From positions 1,302,001 to 1,366,000 of the forward strand of contig NZ_CP072941.1 in NCBI RefSeq assembly GCF_018069625.1: a DNA stretch of 64,000 nucleotides. Direction: 5' to 3'. The position numbers and the translations under genes were made by a program. Source of the DNA: Streptomyces yatensis. Its GTDB lineage: Bacteria > Actinomycetota > Actinomycetes > Streptomycetales > Streptomycetaceae. Position 1 is the first letter of the stretch. Each line of letters begins with the position of its first letter. Shown piece after piece: positions 18,730 to 26,521 of the stretch. The notes under the pieces are model-generated. The model saw only the letters and a list, made by a program, of their open reading frames with translations. It did not search any database and was not told where the DNA came from.

Positions 18730-20100
18730 TACCGCCAGGGAGTGCAGACAGGCGATGAGCGTGCGGGCCTCGACATTGACGTAATGGCTGTGACGTATGA
18801 GGTCGAGCAGCTGACGCACCGCCATCCAGCGGTAGTGCGACGGCTCCTCGGGGACGGCGCTCATCTCGGTCTCCACGACGAGATAGCGGTTGAAGGCGTG
18901 GAAGAAACGGCCGCCTTCCTCGGAGAGCACGGTGTCGAACCGCACCCGGTCGGCCGGCGCCTCCACCACCTCCCGGAGGAACGGCGGCGTGGCCCCCTCG
19001 GGCAGATGGGTGTAGTTGCGCGGTGTGCACTGCACGGTGGGGGCCAGCTCCACCACATCCGTGTAGCCGGGTTCGGCGCGGGCCTGCACCAGCACATGGG
19101 GCACCTTGTCGGCGTAGGCCAGCAAGAAGGCCGCCACGCCGGGGCCATGGGGCTCGATCATGGGCTGGGTCCAGCCGCCCACCTCACGGCCGCCCGCGGT
19201 GACGTCCACGGCCATCACGCTGAAGAAACGCCCGCTCTCATGGGAGATCCGATGGGCGCCGCGGTGCCAGCCGGTCGTCTCCCGCAGCGGTATCCGCTCG
19301 GTGAACACCTCGCGCTCGGTGCGCAGCCCGGTGATCCAGCTGAGGATGTCGGCGTCGCGGTGGCGGCTGTGGGCCCCCAGGGCGGGGAAGGTCTCCTCGG
19401 AGTCCAGCGGGGAGTGCGGCAGACAGGCCAGGACGCTGCGCGCGTCCATGTTCACCAGGTCCTCCACGGCCAGCAGATGGTGCAACTGGCCCAGAGTCAG
19501 CCAGCGGAAGCCGTCGCGCACCTCGACGTCCGTCTCCGGTGCGACCTCGACCAGCATGTTGCGGTTGCGCTTGTGGAAGAACCAGCTGCCCTGCTCCGAC
19601 TGGCGGACGTCGGCGAGCACCCGGTGCCGTTCGGGCTGCTGGAAGTACTCCACATACGGCACGGCCCGGCCCTTGTGCACACGGGTGTAGTTGCTGCGGG
19701 TGGCCTGGACGGTGGGCGACAGCTGCAGCCCGCCGTGGTTGCCCGGCTCCATCTTGGCCTGCATCAGGAAGTGCGGTACGCCGTCGAAGTCCTTGACCAG
19801 GATGCCGAGGATGCCGATCTCCGGCTGGTGGAGGATCGGCTGGCGCCACTCCTCCACCGGCGCCCCCGGCATCCGCACCCGAAGGCCCTCGACGGAGAAG
19901 AACCGGCCGGTCTCATGGACGAGGTTGTGGGTGTCCGGCGCGAACTCCCAGCCACGCATCGCCTCGAACGGAATGATCTCGACCCGGGACTCGTCGGCGT
20001 CGACGCGCTCCCGGAACCAGCGCTGGAAGTCGGCGAGCAGGGTCACCGAACTGTCGACGGTGGCGGCCGAGCGGACCAGCCGCTCCTGGAGCGTGCTCAC
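18727..20100 (-). CDS. NDP-hexose 2,3-dehydratase (2-deoxysugar pathway)
   Basis: Removes water from NDP-4-keto-6-deoxyglucose, the committed step of C2 deoxygenation (EvaA/TylX3/EryBVI family). The 457 residues form the family's two tandem homologous halves. The first has FFSVEGLRVRM...ILGILVKDFDGVPHFLMQAKMEPGN...LSPTVQATRSNY; the second repeats FFSVMAVDV...AAFLLAYADKVPHVLVQARAEPGY...LAPTVQCTPRNY. Start GTG 20100 overlaps the upstream reductase stop (GTGA), so the long open frame beyond it is not used. With the adjacent reductases it makes an NDP-2,6-dideoxyhexose, consistent with 2-deoxy-L-fucose. Confidence 0.93.
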   Translation of the reverse strand: MSTLQERLVRSAATVDSSVTLLADFQRWFRERVDADESRVEIIPFEAMRGWEFAPDTHNLVHETGRFFSVEGLRVRMPGAPVEEWRQPILHQPEIGILGILVKDFDGVPHFLMQAKMEPGNHGGLQLSPTVQATRSNYTRVHKGRAVPYVEYFQQPERHRVLADVRQSEQGSWFFHKRNRNMLVEVAPETDVEVRDGFRWLTLGQLHHLLAVEDLVNMDARSVLACLPHSPLDSEETFPALGAHSRHRDADILSWITGLRTEREVFTERIPLRETTGWHRGAHRISHESGRFFSVMAVDVTAGGREVGGWTQPMIEPHGPGVAAFLLAYADKVPHVLVQARAEPGYTDVVELAPTVQCTPRNYTHLPEGATPPFLREVVEAPADRVRFDTVLSEEGGRFFHAFNRYLVVETEMSAVPEEPSHYRWMAVRQLLDLIRHSHYVNVEARTLIACLHSLAV

Positions 20101-21083
20101 CACGCCCACGCCTCCGGTCCGGGGCCGCCGTTGCCGATCGGCGGGAACAGCCGGTCCAGTTCGGCGAGCACCTCGTCCGGCAGCGTCAGCTCCATGGCCT
20201 TGAAGGCCCCGTCCAGCTGGTCCAGGCTGCGCGGCCCGATGACCGGCGCGGTGATGCCGGGGCGGCCCATCACCCAGGCCAGCCCCACCTCGGCCGGGTC
20301 GGCGCCGAGGCCGTCGCACAGCTTCTCGTACGCGGCGACGGCGTCCCGGTGGACCTCCAGCGCCTGGGCCGCGCGGCCCTGGGCGGTCTTCATCGCGGTG
20401 CCCTCGGCCAGCTTGCGCAGCGCCCCGCTGAGCAGTCCGCCGTGCAGCGGGGACCAGGCGAGCACCCCGACGCCGTACCGCTGGGCGGCGGGGATCAGCT
20501 CCAGTTCGATATGGCGGGTGACGAGGTTGTAGACGCTCTGCTCGGAGACGATGCCGAGGAAGTGGCGGCGGGCGGCGGCCTCCTGGGCCTCGGCGATATG
20601 CCAGCCGGCGAAGTTGGACGAGCCGACGTAGCGCACCTTGCCCTGCCGGGTCAGCGTCTCCATCGCCTGCCACACCTCCTCCCAGGGGGCGTGGCGGTCG
20701 ATGTGGTGCATCTGGAACAGGTCGATCCAGTCGGTGCCCATCCGGCGCAGCGAGTCCTCGCAGGAGGCGATGATGTGCCGGGCGGAGAGCCCCGAGTCAT
20801 TGGGCCAGTCGCTCATCGGGTTGAACACCTTGGTGCCCAGTACGACCTTCTCGCGCCGGCCGCCTCCCTCCGCGAACCAGCCGCCGAGGAACTCCTCGGT
20901 GTAGCCCTTGTGCTTCTGCCAGCCGTACTGGTTGGCGGTGTCGACGAAGTTGACCCCGCGGTCCAGGGCGGTGTCCAGGATCGCGTGGCTCTCCTCGTCG
21001 CTCGCCCTGACCCCGAGGTTCAAGGTGCCCAGGCACACCCGGCTCACCTTGAGGCCGGTACGTCCGAGATAGGTGTACTCCAT
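20097..21083 (-). CDS. Aldo-keto reductase, probable NDP-hexose 3-ketoreductase
   Basis: 328 residues, (beta/alpha)8 AKR fold. Visible features are MEYTYLGRTGLKVSRVCLGT, DTANQYG (catalytic Asp and Tyr), TKVF (Lys), QMHHIDR (His) and the C-terminal NADPH loop VIGPRSLDQLDGA. Homologues in deoxysugar clusters (TylC1/EryBII type) reduce the 3-keto group produced by the 2,3-dehydratase that follows here. Start ATG 21083 shares a base with the upstream stop (TGATG) and the stop overlaps the next start, so three sugar genes are translationally coupled. A stand-alone general AKR is unlikely in this setting. Confidence 0.88.
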   Translation of the reverse strand: MEYTYLGRTGLKVSRVCLGTLNLGVRASDEESHAILDTALDRGVNFVDTANQYGWQKHKGYTEEFLGGWFAEGGGRREKVVLGTKVFNPMSDWPNDSGLSARHIIASCEDSLRRMGTDWIDLFQMHHIDRHAPWEEVWQAMETLTRQGKVRYVGSSNFAGWHIAEAQEAAARRHFLGIVSEQSVYNLVTRHIELELIPAAQRYGVGVLAWSPLHGGLLSGALRKLAEGTAMKTAQGRAAQALEVHRDAVAAYEKLCDGLGADPAEVGLAWVMGRPGITAPVIGPRSLDQLDGAFKAMELTLPDEVLAELDRLFPPIGNGGPGPEAWAW

Positions 21084-22048
21084 CAGTGTCCTTCGGTACG
21101 GGCCGCCGCGGCAGCCGGTCGGCTCGAGGTGGCGGAGGCGGCCCACAGGTCGTGGAGGGATTCCTTCAGAGCCACCTTCGGGGACCAGCCCATGAGCCGC
21201 CGGGCCAGGCGGATGTCGGCCTGGGTCCAGCTTCCGCCCTTGCTGTGCACGGCGCCGCTCTCCTCGCGTACCAGCTCCGCGGGGACCTGGGAGGCGGAGA
21301 TCAGCAGCCAGGCCAGTTCGCGCATGCTGGAGGCGTCGCCCTGCCCGATGTTGATCGCCCGGCCGGTCACCGGGCTGCTCGCGGCCAGCACCACGGCCTC
21401 GGCGACGTCGCGGACGTCGATGAAGTCGCGCTGGTCGTCGACGAGGGTGAGGGAGAGCGGAGCGTCCTTCGTGGTCTGTCGCAGCCGGTGGGCGAGTCCG
21501 CCGAGGAAGCTGCCCCGGGGGGTGCCCGGTCCACAGACGTTGGTGACGCGCAGGACGCAGCCGTCGATGCGGCCCGCGTCCGCCGCGCCCAGGACGATCC
21601 GGCTGCCGATGAGTTTGGTGCGGGCGTAGGGGGTGTGGGGGGCGGTGGGGTGGTCCTCGGCGATGGCCGTGCCGTCGGGGACGGGGCCGTACTCGTGCAC
21701 CGAGCCCAGATGGACCAGCCGCGGCCGCCTGGGGAGGGCCGCCACGGCGTCCACCAGCCGGTCGACGAGCGGGATGTGCGAGGCCGTCATGCTCTCCTCG
21801 TCGCCCTCCCAGCTGTCGCCCGCGGCGTTGACGACGAGATCGGCGGACTTCGCGGCCCGGGCGATGTCGTCGCTCGGCGCGGATACCGCGTCAAGGGGCA
21901 GGAATACGACTCCGGGAATGGGTTCAGCGGGTTTTCTCGCTATTGCCAGGACTTCATATCCGCGTTTGGTGAGAGCCCTGCAGATATGTCGCCCGATGAA
22001 TCCGGTGCCGCCGATCACAACGGCCTGCCGATCTCGCATGTGGGCCAT
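21083..22048 (-). CDS. NAD-dependent epimerase/dehydratase, probable NDP-hexose 4-ketoreductase
   Basis: About 321 residues, extended SDR. Features are AVVIGGTGFIGRHICRAL (GxxGxxG), VNAAGDSW, LGSVHEYG (Ser), PYARTK (YxxxK) and DFIDVRDVAEAVVLA with FNIG-like RAINIGQG. In a deoxysugar operon this family (EryBIV/TylCIV) performs the final 4-keto reduction of the NDP-sugar. I take ATG 22048; ATG 22039 and a TTG at 22084 also lie in frame, and the latter would put the start inside the CCCCTA boxes. The first 100 codons use more A/T than the neighbours. First gene of a three-gene operon. Confidence 0.82.
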   Translation of the reverse strand: MAHMRDRQAVVIGGTGFIGRHICRALTKRGYEVLAIARKPAEPIPGVVFLPLDAVSAPSDDIARAAKSADLVVNAAGDSWEGDEESMTASHIPLVDRLVDAVAALPRRPRLVHLGSVHEYGPVPDGTAIAEDHPTAPHTPYARTKLIGSRIVLGAADAGRIDGCVLRVTNVCGPGTPRGSFLGGLAHRLRQTTKDAPLSLTLVDDQRDFIDVRDVAEAVVLAASSPVTGRAINIGQGDASSMRELAWLLISASQVPAELVREESGAVHSKGGSWTQADIRLARRLMGWSPKVALKESLHDLWAASATSSRPAAAAARTEGH

Positions 22049-22076
22049 ATCGCCACCGTATTGGCGCCGCTTCGAG

Positions 22077-22119
22077 CGGAACAACCCCTACCCTCGCCCA
22101 CCCCTATCTGCCACCCCTA
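22077..22119 (-). promoter_or_regulatory. Triple CCCCTA box upstream of the deoxysugar operon
   Basis: CCCCTA occurs at 22085-22090, 22101-22106 and 22114-22119, in the 92-bp spacer between the response regulator stop and the SDR start. The proximal copy extends to CGGAACAACCCCTAC (22077-22091), nearly identical to the copy upstream of ccr. Two such arrays in one cluster point to a common regulator (inference). Confidence 0.55.
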
Positions 22120-22140
22120 TCACGGCTCCGACCTGCGATG

Positions 22141-22839
22141 TCATTGGAATAGATGTCGTTTATGGGCCTCACTGACGGCGGCCGCGCGATCCTTCACCCC
22201 GAGTTTCTCGTAAACATGCAGCAGATGTGTCTTCACCGTCGCCTGGCTGATGAACAACGCCGCCGCGGCCTGTCGATTCGTGGCCCCGTCCGCGATGAGC
22301 CTGAGCACTTGGAGTTCCCGGTCGCTCAGCGGTCCCTGGGTGGGTTTGCGAACTTGGCCGAGAACCCTCCCCGTGACCGCGGGCGAGAGGACGGACTGGC
22401 CCGAGGAGGCGGATCGCACGGCGCGGGTGAGCTCCTCGCGCGGGGTGTCCTTGAGGAGATAGCCGGTCGCCCCTGCGGCCAGGGCGCCCATGACGTCGCT
22501 GTCGGTGTCATAGGTGGTCAGCACCAGGATCCGGGCCTCCGGGTCGCCGCGCAGCAGCCGCTTGATGGCCTCGACCCCACCCATCCGGGGCATGCGCAGA
22601 TCCATCAGGACCACATCGGCCGGCCGCCGCTCGTACAGTTCGACGGCCTCGGCACCGTCGCCGGCCTCGCCGATCACCGTGAAGTCGGGGTCCCGCTCCA
22701 GCACCCCGCGCAGCCCGTCGCGGACCACGGGGTGGTCGTCCACGATGAGGATGCGGATGGGCGCGCCGCCGTCGTGGCCGGGGCGGCCGTGGGGGTCGCC
22801 GCCTGGGGTGTTGTTACCGCTGGGGGTGATTCCGCTCAT
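22141..22839 (-). CDS. LuxR-family response regulator (NarL type)
   Basis: 232 residues. The receiver domain begins IRILIVDDHPVVRDGLRGVL. The phospho-acceptor Asp is in DVVLMDLRMPRMGG (about residue 79), with the switch Thr in LTTY and Lys in LLKDTP. The C-terminal LuxR helix-turn-helix reads LSDRELQVLRLIADGATNRQAAAALFISQATVKTHLLHVYEKL. ATG 22839 overlaps the kinase stop (ATGA), so it is the partner of that kinase. The pair is cotranscribed with an ABC transporter, whose expression it probably controls; it may also act on the neighbouring sugar promoter. Confidence 0.93.
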   Translation of the reverse strand: MSGITPSGNNTPGGDPHGRPGHDGGAPIRILIVDDHPVVRDGLRGVLERDPDFTVIGEAGDGAEAVELYERRPADVVLMDLRMPRMGGVEAIKRLLRGDPEARILVLTTYDTDSDVMGALAAGATGYLLKDTPREELTRAVRSASSGQSVLSPAVTGRVLGQVRKPTQGPLSDRELQVLRLIADGATNRQAAAALFISQATVKTHLLHVYEKLGVKDRAAAVSEAHKRHLFQ

Positions 22840-24098
22840 GCACCGGCTTCCTGGGGGATGACGGGGACGGCCGCGCTGATGGCGGTGCCCTCGCCACGGG
22901 CGCTTTCGACGTCCAACGTACCGGCGACCCGGCCCAGTCGGCGCCGCATCGCCACAAGCCCCAGCCCGTGGTCACCGGAGGTGCCGGCCTCGGCCTCCGC
23001 GGCCGCGGGGTCGAATCCGACGCCGTCGTCGAGCACATCGAGGACGACCACGTCGTCCATGTACGACAAGGTGATGCCCACCTTCGACGCCTCGGCGTGC
23101 TTGGCGATGTTGGCCAGGGCCTCCTGCGCCACCCGGTAGAGGGTGGCCTCCAGTTCGGCGTGGACGGGGGTGGCGGTCCCGGTCGTCGCGAACGCCACCT
23201 TCGCCTCCCGCCCCCGTGACCAGCCCTCGATCAGGCACTCCAGGGCGTCGGGCAGGGTCCGGGACTCCAACTGCTCGGGGCGGAGCGCCTGGACCGACCG
23301 GCGCGCCTCGGCCAGGCTGTCACGGGCCAGGTCCTTGGCCGCGACCAGATGGCGGCGCCACACCTCGTGGTCACCCTCGGCGTGTTCGGCGGCTTCCAGC
23401 TGCCGGATGATGCCGGCCAGCCCCTGGGCGAGGGTGTCATGGATCTCCCCCGCCATCCGCTGGCGCTCGTCCAGCACTCCGGCCTCCCGCGCCTGGGTGA
23501 TCAGCTGGGCGTGGAGCCCGGCGTTCTCGTTGAGCGCCGAGCGGAGTTCGGCCACGGTCCGTTTGCGCCGCTGATGCTGTTCGTTCAGCCGGCTCGACAG
23601 CAGATTGATCCAGCCGATCACCACGGTCTGGAAGGCGATGGCGGCGATATAGCCGACCACCGCGCCGGTCGTGGGCCGCGGGAGGCCGTCCGGCACGGTG
23701 TTGACGACGAACGAGGTGGCGGCCACGGACACCAGCGCCCAGACCGTCGGCAGCAGCACCAGCGCCTGCAGGAACCCGGTGGCGGCGAAGACCATGAACA
23801 CCTGGTCCCGCGCCACCAGCGCGGCGGAGAGCGCGAGCAGCCCGGTGAAGTACACGGCCGTCCGCGCCACGCCGTACGGCTGTCTGCTGCGGCGGCCCGT
23901 CGGCAGGGTGTAGGTGCCCAGGATCCACAGGGCGGCCAGCGCCGCCAGGCCGAGCGTGGTGAGCAGCCGCCGGCCCGGCGGCGGGCCGTGGACCAGGCTC
24001 AGGGCCGTGGACAGAAACAGCAGAAGGTAGGGCAGCCCTCCGAACAGGATGTCGGAGTGCCGCTCCCACCGTCCGCCGTCGTCCTTGGACGCGCTCAC
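22836..24098 (-). CDS. Membrane sensor histidine kinase (NarX/HisKA_3 type)
   Basis: 420 residues. About five or six membrane helices occupy residues 15-170 with almost no extracellular loop, so the signal is probably sensed in or near the membrane. The dimerisation and phospho-acceptor segment is DERQRMAGEIHDTLAQGLAGI (His about residue 219). The HATPase_c domain has ALANIAKHAEAS (N box), DDGVGFD (G1) and GDHGLGLVAMRRRL (G2). GTG 24098 begins 1 nt after the permease stop, and its stop overlaps the regulator start. The arrangement resembles intramembrane-sensing kinases paired with exporters. Confidence 0.92.
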   Translation of the reverse strand: MSASKDDGGRWERHSDILFGGLPYLLLFLSTALSLVHGPPPGRRLLTTLGLAALAALWILGTYTLPTGRRSRQPYGVARTAVYFTGLLALSAALVARDQVFMVFAATGFLQALVLLPTVWALVSVAATSFVVNTVPDGLPRPTTGAVVGYIAAIAFQTVVIGWINLLSSRLNEQHQRRKRTVAELRSALNENAGLHAQLITQAREAGVLDERQRMAGEIHDTLAQGLAGIIRQLEAAEHAEGDHEVWRRHLVAAKDLARDSLAEARRSVQALRPEQLESRTLPDALECLIEGWSRGREAKVAFATTGTATPVHAELEATLYRVAQEALANIAKHAEASKVGITLSYMDDVVVLDVLDDGVGFDPAAAEAEAGTSGDHGLGLVAMRRRLGRVAGTLDVESARGEGTAISAAVPVIPQEAGA

Positions 24099-24099
24099 C

Positions 24100-24837
24100 T
24101 CACTCCCAGCGGAACAGCTTGGCCGCGGCCGCCGTGGCGGCCACCGCGATCACGCCGAGGACGGTCAGGTGCAGTGCCTGCGGCCACTGGTTCTCCCAGG
24201 AGTCGCGCAGCGCCTGCAGCGCGGCGCCCAGCGGGGTGTAGTCGCCGATGGTGGACACGGTCTCGGGCAGATCCTCCTTGGGGAGGAACGCCCCGCCGAA
24301 GAAGAGGCTGGGGAAGAGCAGGGAAAGGCCCATCGCGGTAGCCGACTTGCTGCTCGGCGCGATGGCCGCGATCACCAGGCCGATGGAGAACAGCGCCCAG
24401 GTGCCCAGGGCGAAGCTCACCAGGAAGGCGGGGACGTCACCGGGCAGCTTGGTATCGAAGGCGGCCTTGCCGACGATGAGCACCAGCACCGCGGAGACCG
24501 CCGCGGTGACCAGGTTGATGAAGAGCTGGGCGATCAGCAGATTCCCGGGGTGCACGGGGCTGGCGGCCAGGCGCCGCAGGATGCCCTTCTCCCGGTAGGT
24601 GGCCAGCGTGGTGGGCAGCAGGTTGAGGGCCAGCATCGTCAGACACAGCGACATGGCCATCGCGGGGACGAACGCGGCCATCGACTCCTTGGTGGCGGCG
24701 TCGTCGTTGGACTTGGTGGTGACGAAGTGGAAGATGGCCAGCAGCATGATGGGCAGCGCGATGACGAAGAACACCGCGGTGGGATCGCGCAGGAACAGCT
24801 TGCTCTCGACGAAGGTGAGCTTGGTGCGCCCGGACAT
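24100..24837 (-). CDS. ABC-2 type transporter permease
   Basis: 245 residues with six predicted membrane helices: FFVIALPIMLLAIFHF, MSLCLTMLALNLLP, TAAVSAVLVLIVG, a segment near FALGTWALFSIGLVIAAIAP, MGLSLLFPSLFFGG, and a C-terminal LTVLGVIAVAATAAAA. It ends KLFRWE. This is the DrrB/ABC-2 family that dimerises with a single-domain ATPase to export hydrophobic compounds. It starts 21 bp after the ATPase gene. In this cluster it most plausibly exports the glycosylated macrodiolide or protects the membrane from it (inference). Confidence 0.9.
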   Translation of the reverse strand: MSGRTKLTFVESKLFLRDPTAVFFVIALPIMLLAIFHFVTTKSNDDAATKESMAAFVPAMAMSLCLTMLALNLLPTTLATYREKGILRRLAASPVHPGNLLIAQLFINLVTAAVSAVLVLIVGKAAFDTKLPGDVPAFLVSFALGTWALFSIGLVIAAIAPSSKSATAMGLSLLFPSLFFGGAFLPKEDLPETVSTIGDYTPLGAALQALRDSWENQWPQALHLTVLGVIAVAATAAAAKLFRWE

Positions 24838-24858
24838 GGCAGAGATCTCCTCGGCGGT

Positions 24859-25767
24859 TCAGTTGGCGGGCTTGGAGCCGGTCAGGGCGACGAAGGCGTC
24901 ATCGAGACTCGCCTGTTCCAGGCGGAGTTCGTTGGCCACGATCTGATTGCGGGCCAGGACGGAGATCACCGCGTAGACGACATTTCCCTTGCCGACCACC
25001 GTCACCTGGGACTTGGACCGGGTCACACTGCTCACCTCCGGCAGGGAGGTCAGCAGTTCGTCGTCCATCGGCACGGACGGCTTGAACCGGATGATCTGCT
25101 GCTCGTCGACCCGGGACACCAGTCCGGAGGGGGTGTCCAGGGCGACGACCCGGCCGGATTCGATGATGGCGATCCGGTCGCAGAGCCGCTCGGCCTCCTC
25201 CATGAAGTGGGTGACCAGCAGCACGGTCACGTCCTGCTCCCTGACCTTCTCGATCAGCTTCCAGGTCTCGCGCCGGGCGTGCGGGTCCAGTGCGGTGGTC
25301 AGCTCGTCGAAGACGGCGATCCTGGGGTTGCCGACCAGAGCGAGTGCGATGGACAGCCGCTGCTGCTGTCCGCCGGACAGCGATCCGTAGGCGGTGTCGG
25401 CCTTGCCGGACAGGCCCCAGTCCTTGATGAGCTCACGCCAGTCGACGGGGTCGCGGTAGAAGGTGCTGTAGAGCTCCAGGGCCTCCCACACCTTCATCTT
25501 GGGGGGCAGTTCGCTCTGCTGGAGCTGGATCCCGATGGACTCGCGCAGCTCGGCGAGGTCCTTCAGCGGGTCCAGGCCCATCACGGAGATCTCGCCGCCG
25601 TCCCGTTTGCGCATCCCCTCGATGCATTCCACGGCGGTGGTCTTGCCCGCGCCGTTGGGGCCGAGGATGCCGAAGATCTCACCCTCCTCCACGGAGAAGG
25701 ACACGTCCTGTACCGCGACGTGATTGCGGTATTCCTTCCGCAGGTTACTGACCTCGATCAGCGGCAT
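24859..25767 (-). CDS. ABC transporter ATP-binding protein (DrrA-like)
   Basis: 302 residues. Walker A is GPNGAGKTT (about residue 37), Q-loop LQQSE, signature LSGGQQQR, Walker B IAVFDELT and switch His VTHFM. Walker B has Leu where DEPT is usual, a mild deviation. The C-terminal 80 residues are the regulatory extension typical of DrrA-type exporters. ATG 25767 is preceded by GAGGAGG, so the upstream 25 codons of open frame are excluded. It heads a four-gene operon: ATPase, permease, kinase, regulator. Confidence 0.92.
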   Translation of the reverse strand: MPLIEVSNLRKEYRNHVAVQDVSFSVEEGEIFGILGPNGAGKTTAVECIEGMRKRDGGEISVMGLDPLKDLAELRESIGIQLQQSELPPKMKVWEALELYSTFYRDPVDWRELIKDWGLSGKADTAYGSLSGGQQQRLSIALALVGNPRIAVFDELTTALDPHARRETWKLIEKVREQDVTVLLVTHFMEEAERLCDRIAIIESGRVVALDTPSGLVSRVDEQQIIRFKPSVPMDDELLTSLPEVSSVTRSKSQVTVVGKGNVVYAVISVLARNQIVANELRLEQASLDDAFVALTGSKPAN

Positions 25768-25830
25768 CGGCCCGGTCCTCCTCGCTTTTGTTCCTTCACT
25801 CTTCCACCGTAGGAAGCGGGTATCCCCCGC

Positions 25831-25915
25831 GGATCGGCCCATCGGCTGCCCACCGGGCTGATCCTCCCTCCACCCACCGGCTGACCGGCCGCATCAACCG
25901 ATCGGTGGAGGGGGG
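25831..25915. promoter_or_regulatory. Inverted repeats in the leader of the ABC transporter/two-component operon
   Basis: GGATCGGCCC (25831-25840) and GGGCTGATCC (25855-25864) form 10-bp arms with one mismatch. A second pair, CTCCACC near 25870 and GGTGGAG near 25905, follows. The 157-bp spacer lies after the 3,5-epimerase stop and upstream of the ATPase, so the structures may be an operator for the operon, a terminator of the PKS/sugar transcript, or both. Confidence 0.4.
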
Positions 25916-25924
25916 TACGCCGGG

Positions 25925-26521
25925 TCAGTCACACCGGGGGTGCAGCGCCCGGCAGACCTCGTAGGACGGCAGCAGGCCCGCCCGTTCGGCCTCGGCCAGC
26001 CCGGGGGCGTCCCGGTCCCGCCGGGAGACCAGATACTCCAGGTCCGTGGGCCAGGGCAGGCCGAGCGCCGGGTCGAAGGGATTGATCTCGTGCTCGGCGC
26101 CCGGGTTGTACTCCGCCGAGTTCAGATAGGCCGCCACGGTGTCGTCCCGCAGCGCGATGAAGGCGTGGCCGAGGCCCTCCTCCAGATACACCGCCCGGTA
26201 CGAGACGGGGTCCAGGCGCACACTGTCCCAGTGGCCGAAGGTGGGCGAGCCGACCCGCAGGTCCACCACCACATCGAGGAGTTCACCGCTGGTGCAGGTC
26301 ACCATCTTGGCCTGGCCCGGGGGTACGTCCGCGTAATGCACCCCGCGGACCGTGCCGCGCCGGGAGACGCTGTGGTGGTTCTGGCCCAGGCGCAGCGGAT
26401 GGCCCACGGCCGCGGCGAAGGCCGCTTCGGTGTAATGGGCGACGAACGCCCCGCGCTCGTCGCGGTGGACGTCCGGGCTGAACTCGTAGGCGCCGGAGAC
26501 CGCCAGCTCGCGCACCTTCAT
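25925..26521 (-). CDS. dTDP-4-dehydro-6-deoxyhexose 3,5-epimerase (RmlC family)
   Basis: 198 residues of the RmlC cupin. It epimerises C5 (with or without C3) of NDP-4-keto-6-deoxysugars and so converts D- to L-configured sugars. The catalytic His is in RGVHYA (about residue 62). [27 protein letters not shown] and [21 protein letters not shown] are diagnostic, with Tyr in [12 protein letters not shown] 26521 overlaps the glycosyltransferase stop (ATGA), so it is coupled to it. It fits an L-sugar such as 2-deoxy-L-fucose. Confidence 0.93.
   Translation of the reverse strand: MKVRELAVSGAYEFSPDVHRDERGAFVAHYTEAAFAAAVGHPLRLGQNHHSVSRRGTVRGVHYADVPPGQAKMVTCTSGELLDVVVDLRVGSPTFGHWDSVRLDPVSYRAVYLEEGLGHAFIALRDDTVAAYLNSAEYNPGAEHEINPFDPALGLPWPTDLEYLVSRRDRDAPGLAEAERAGLLPSYEVCRALHPRCD

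Noticed and set aside
20100..20673. N-terminal extension of the 2,3-dehydratase to 648 residues
   Set aside because: The extension overlaps the aldo-keto reductase gene in another frame. GTG 20100 with GTGA overlap gives the normal two-repeat length.
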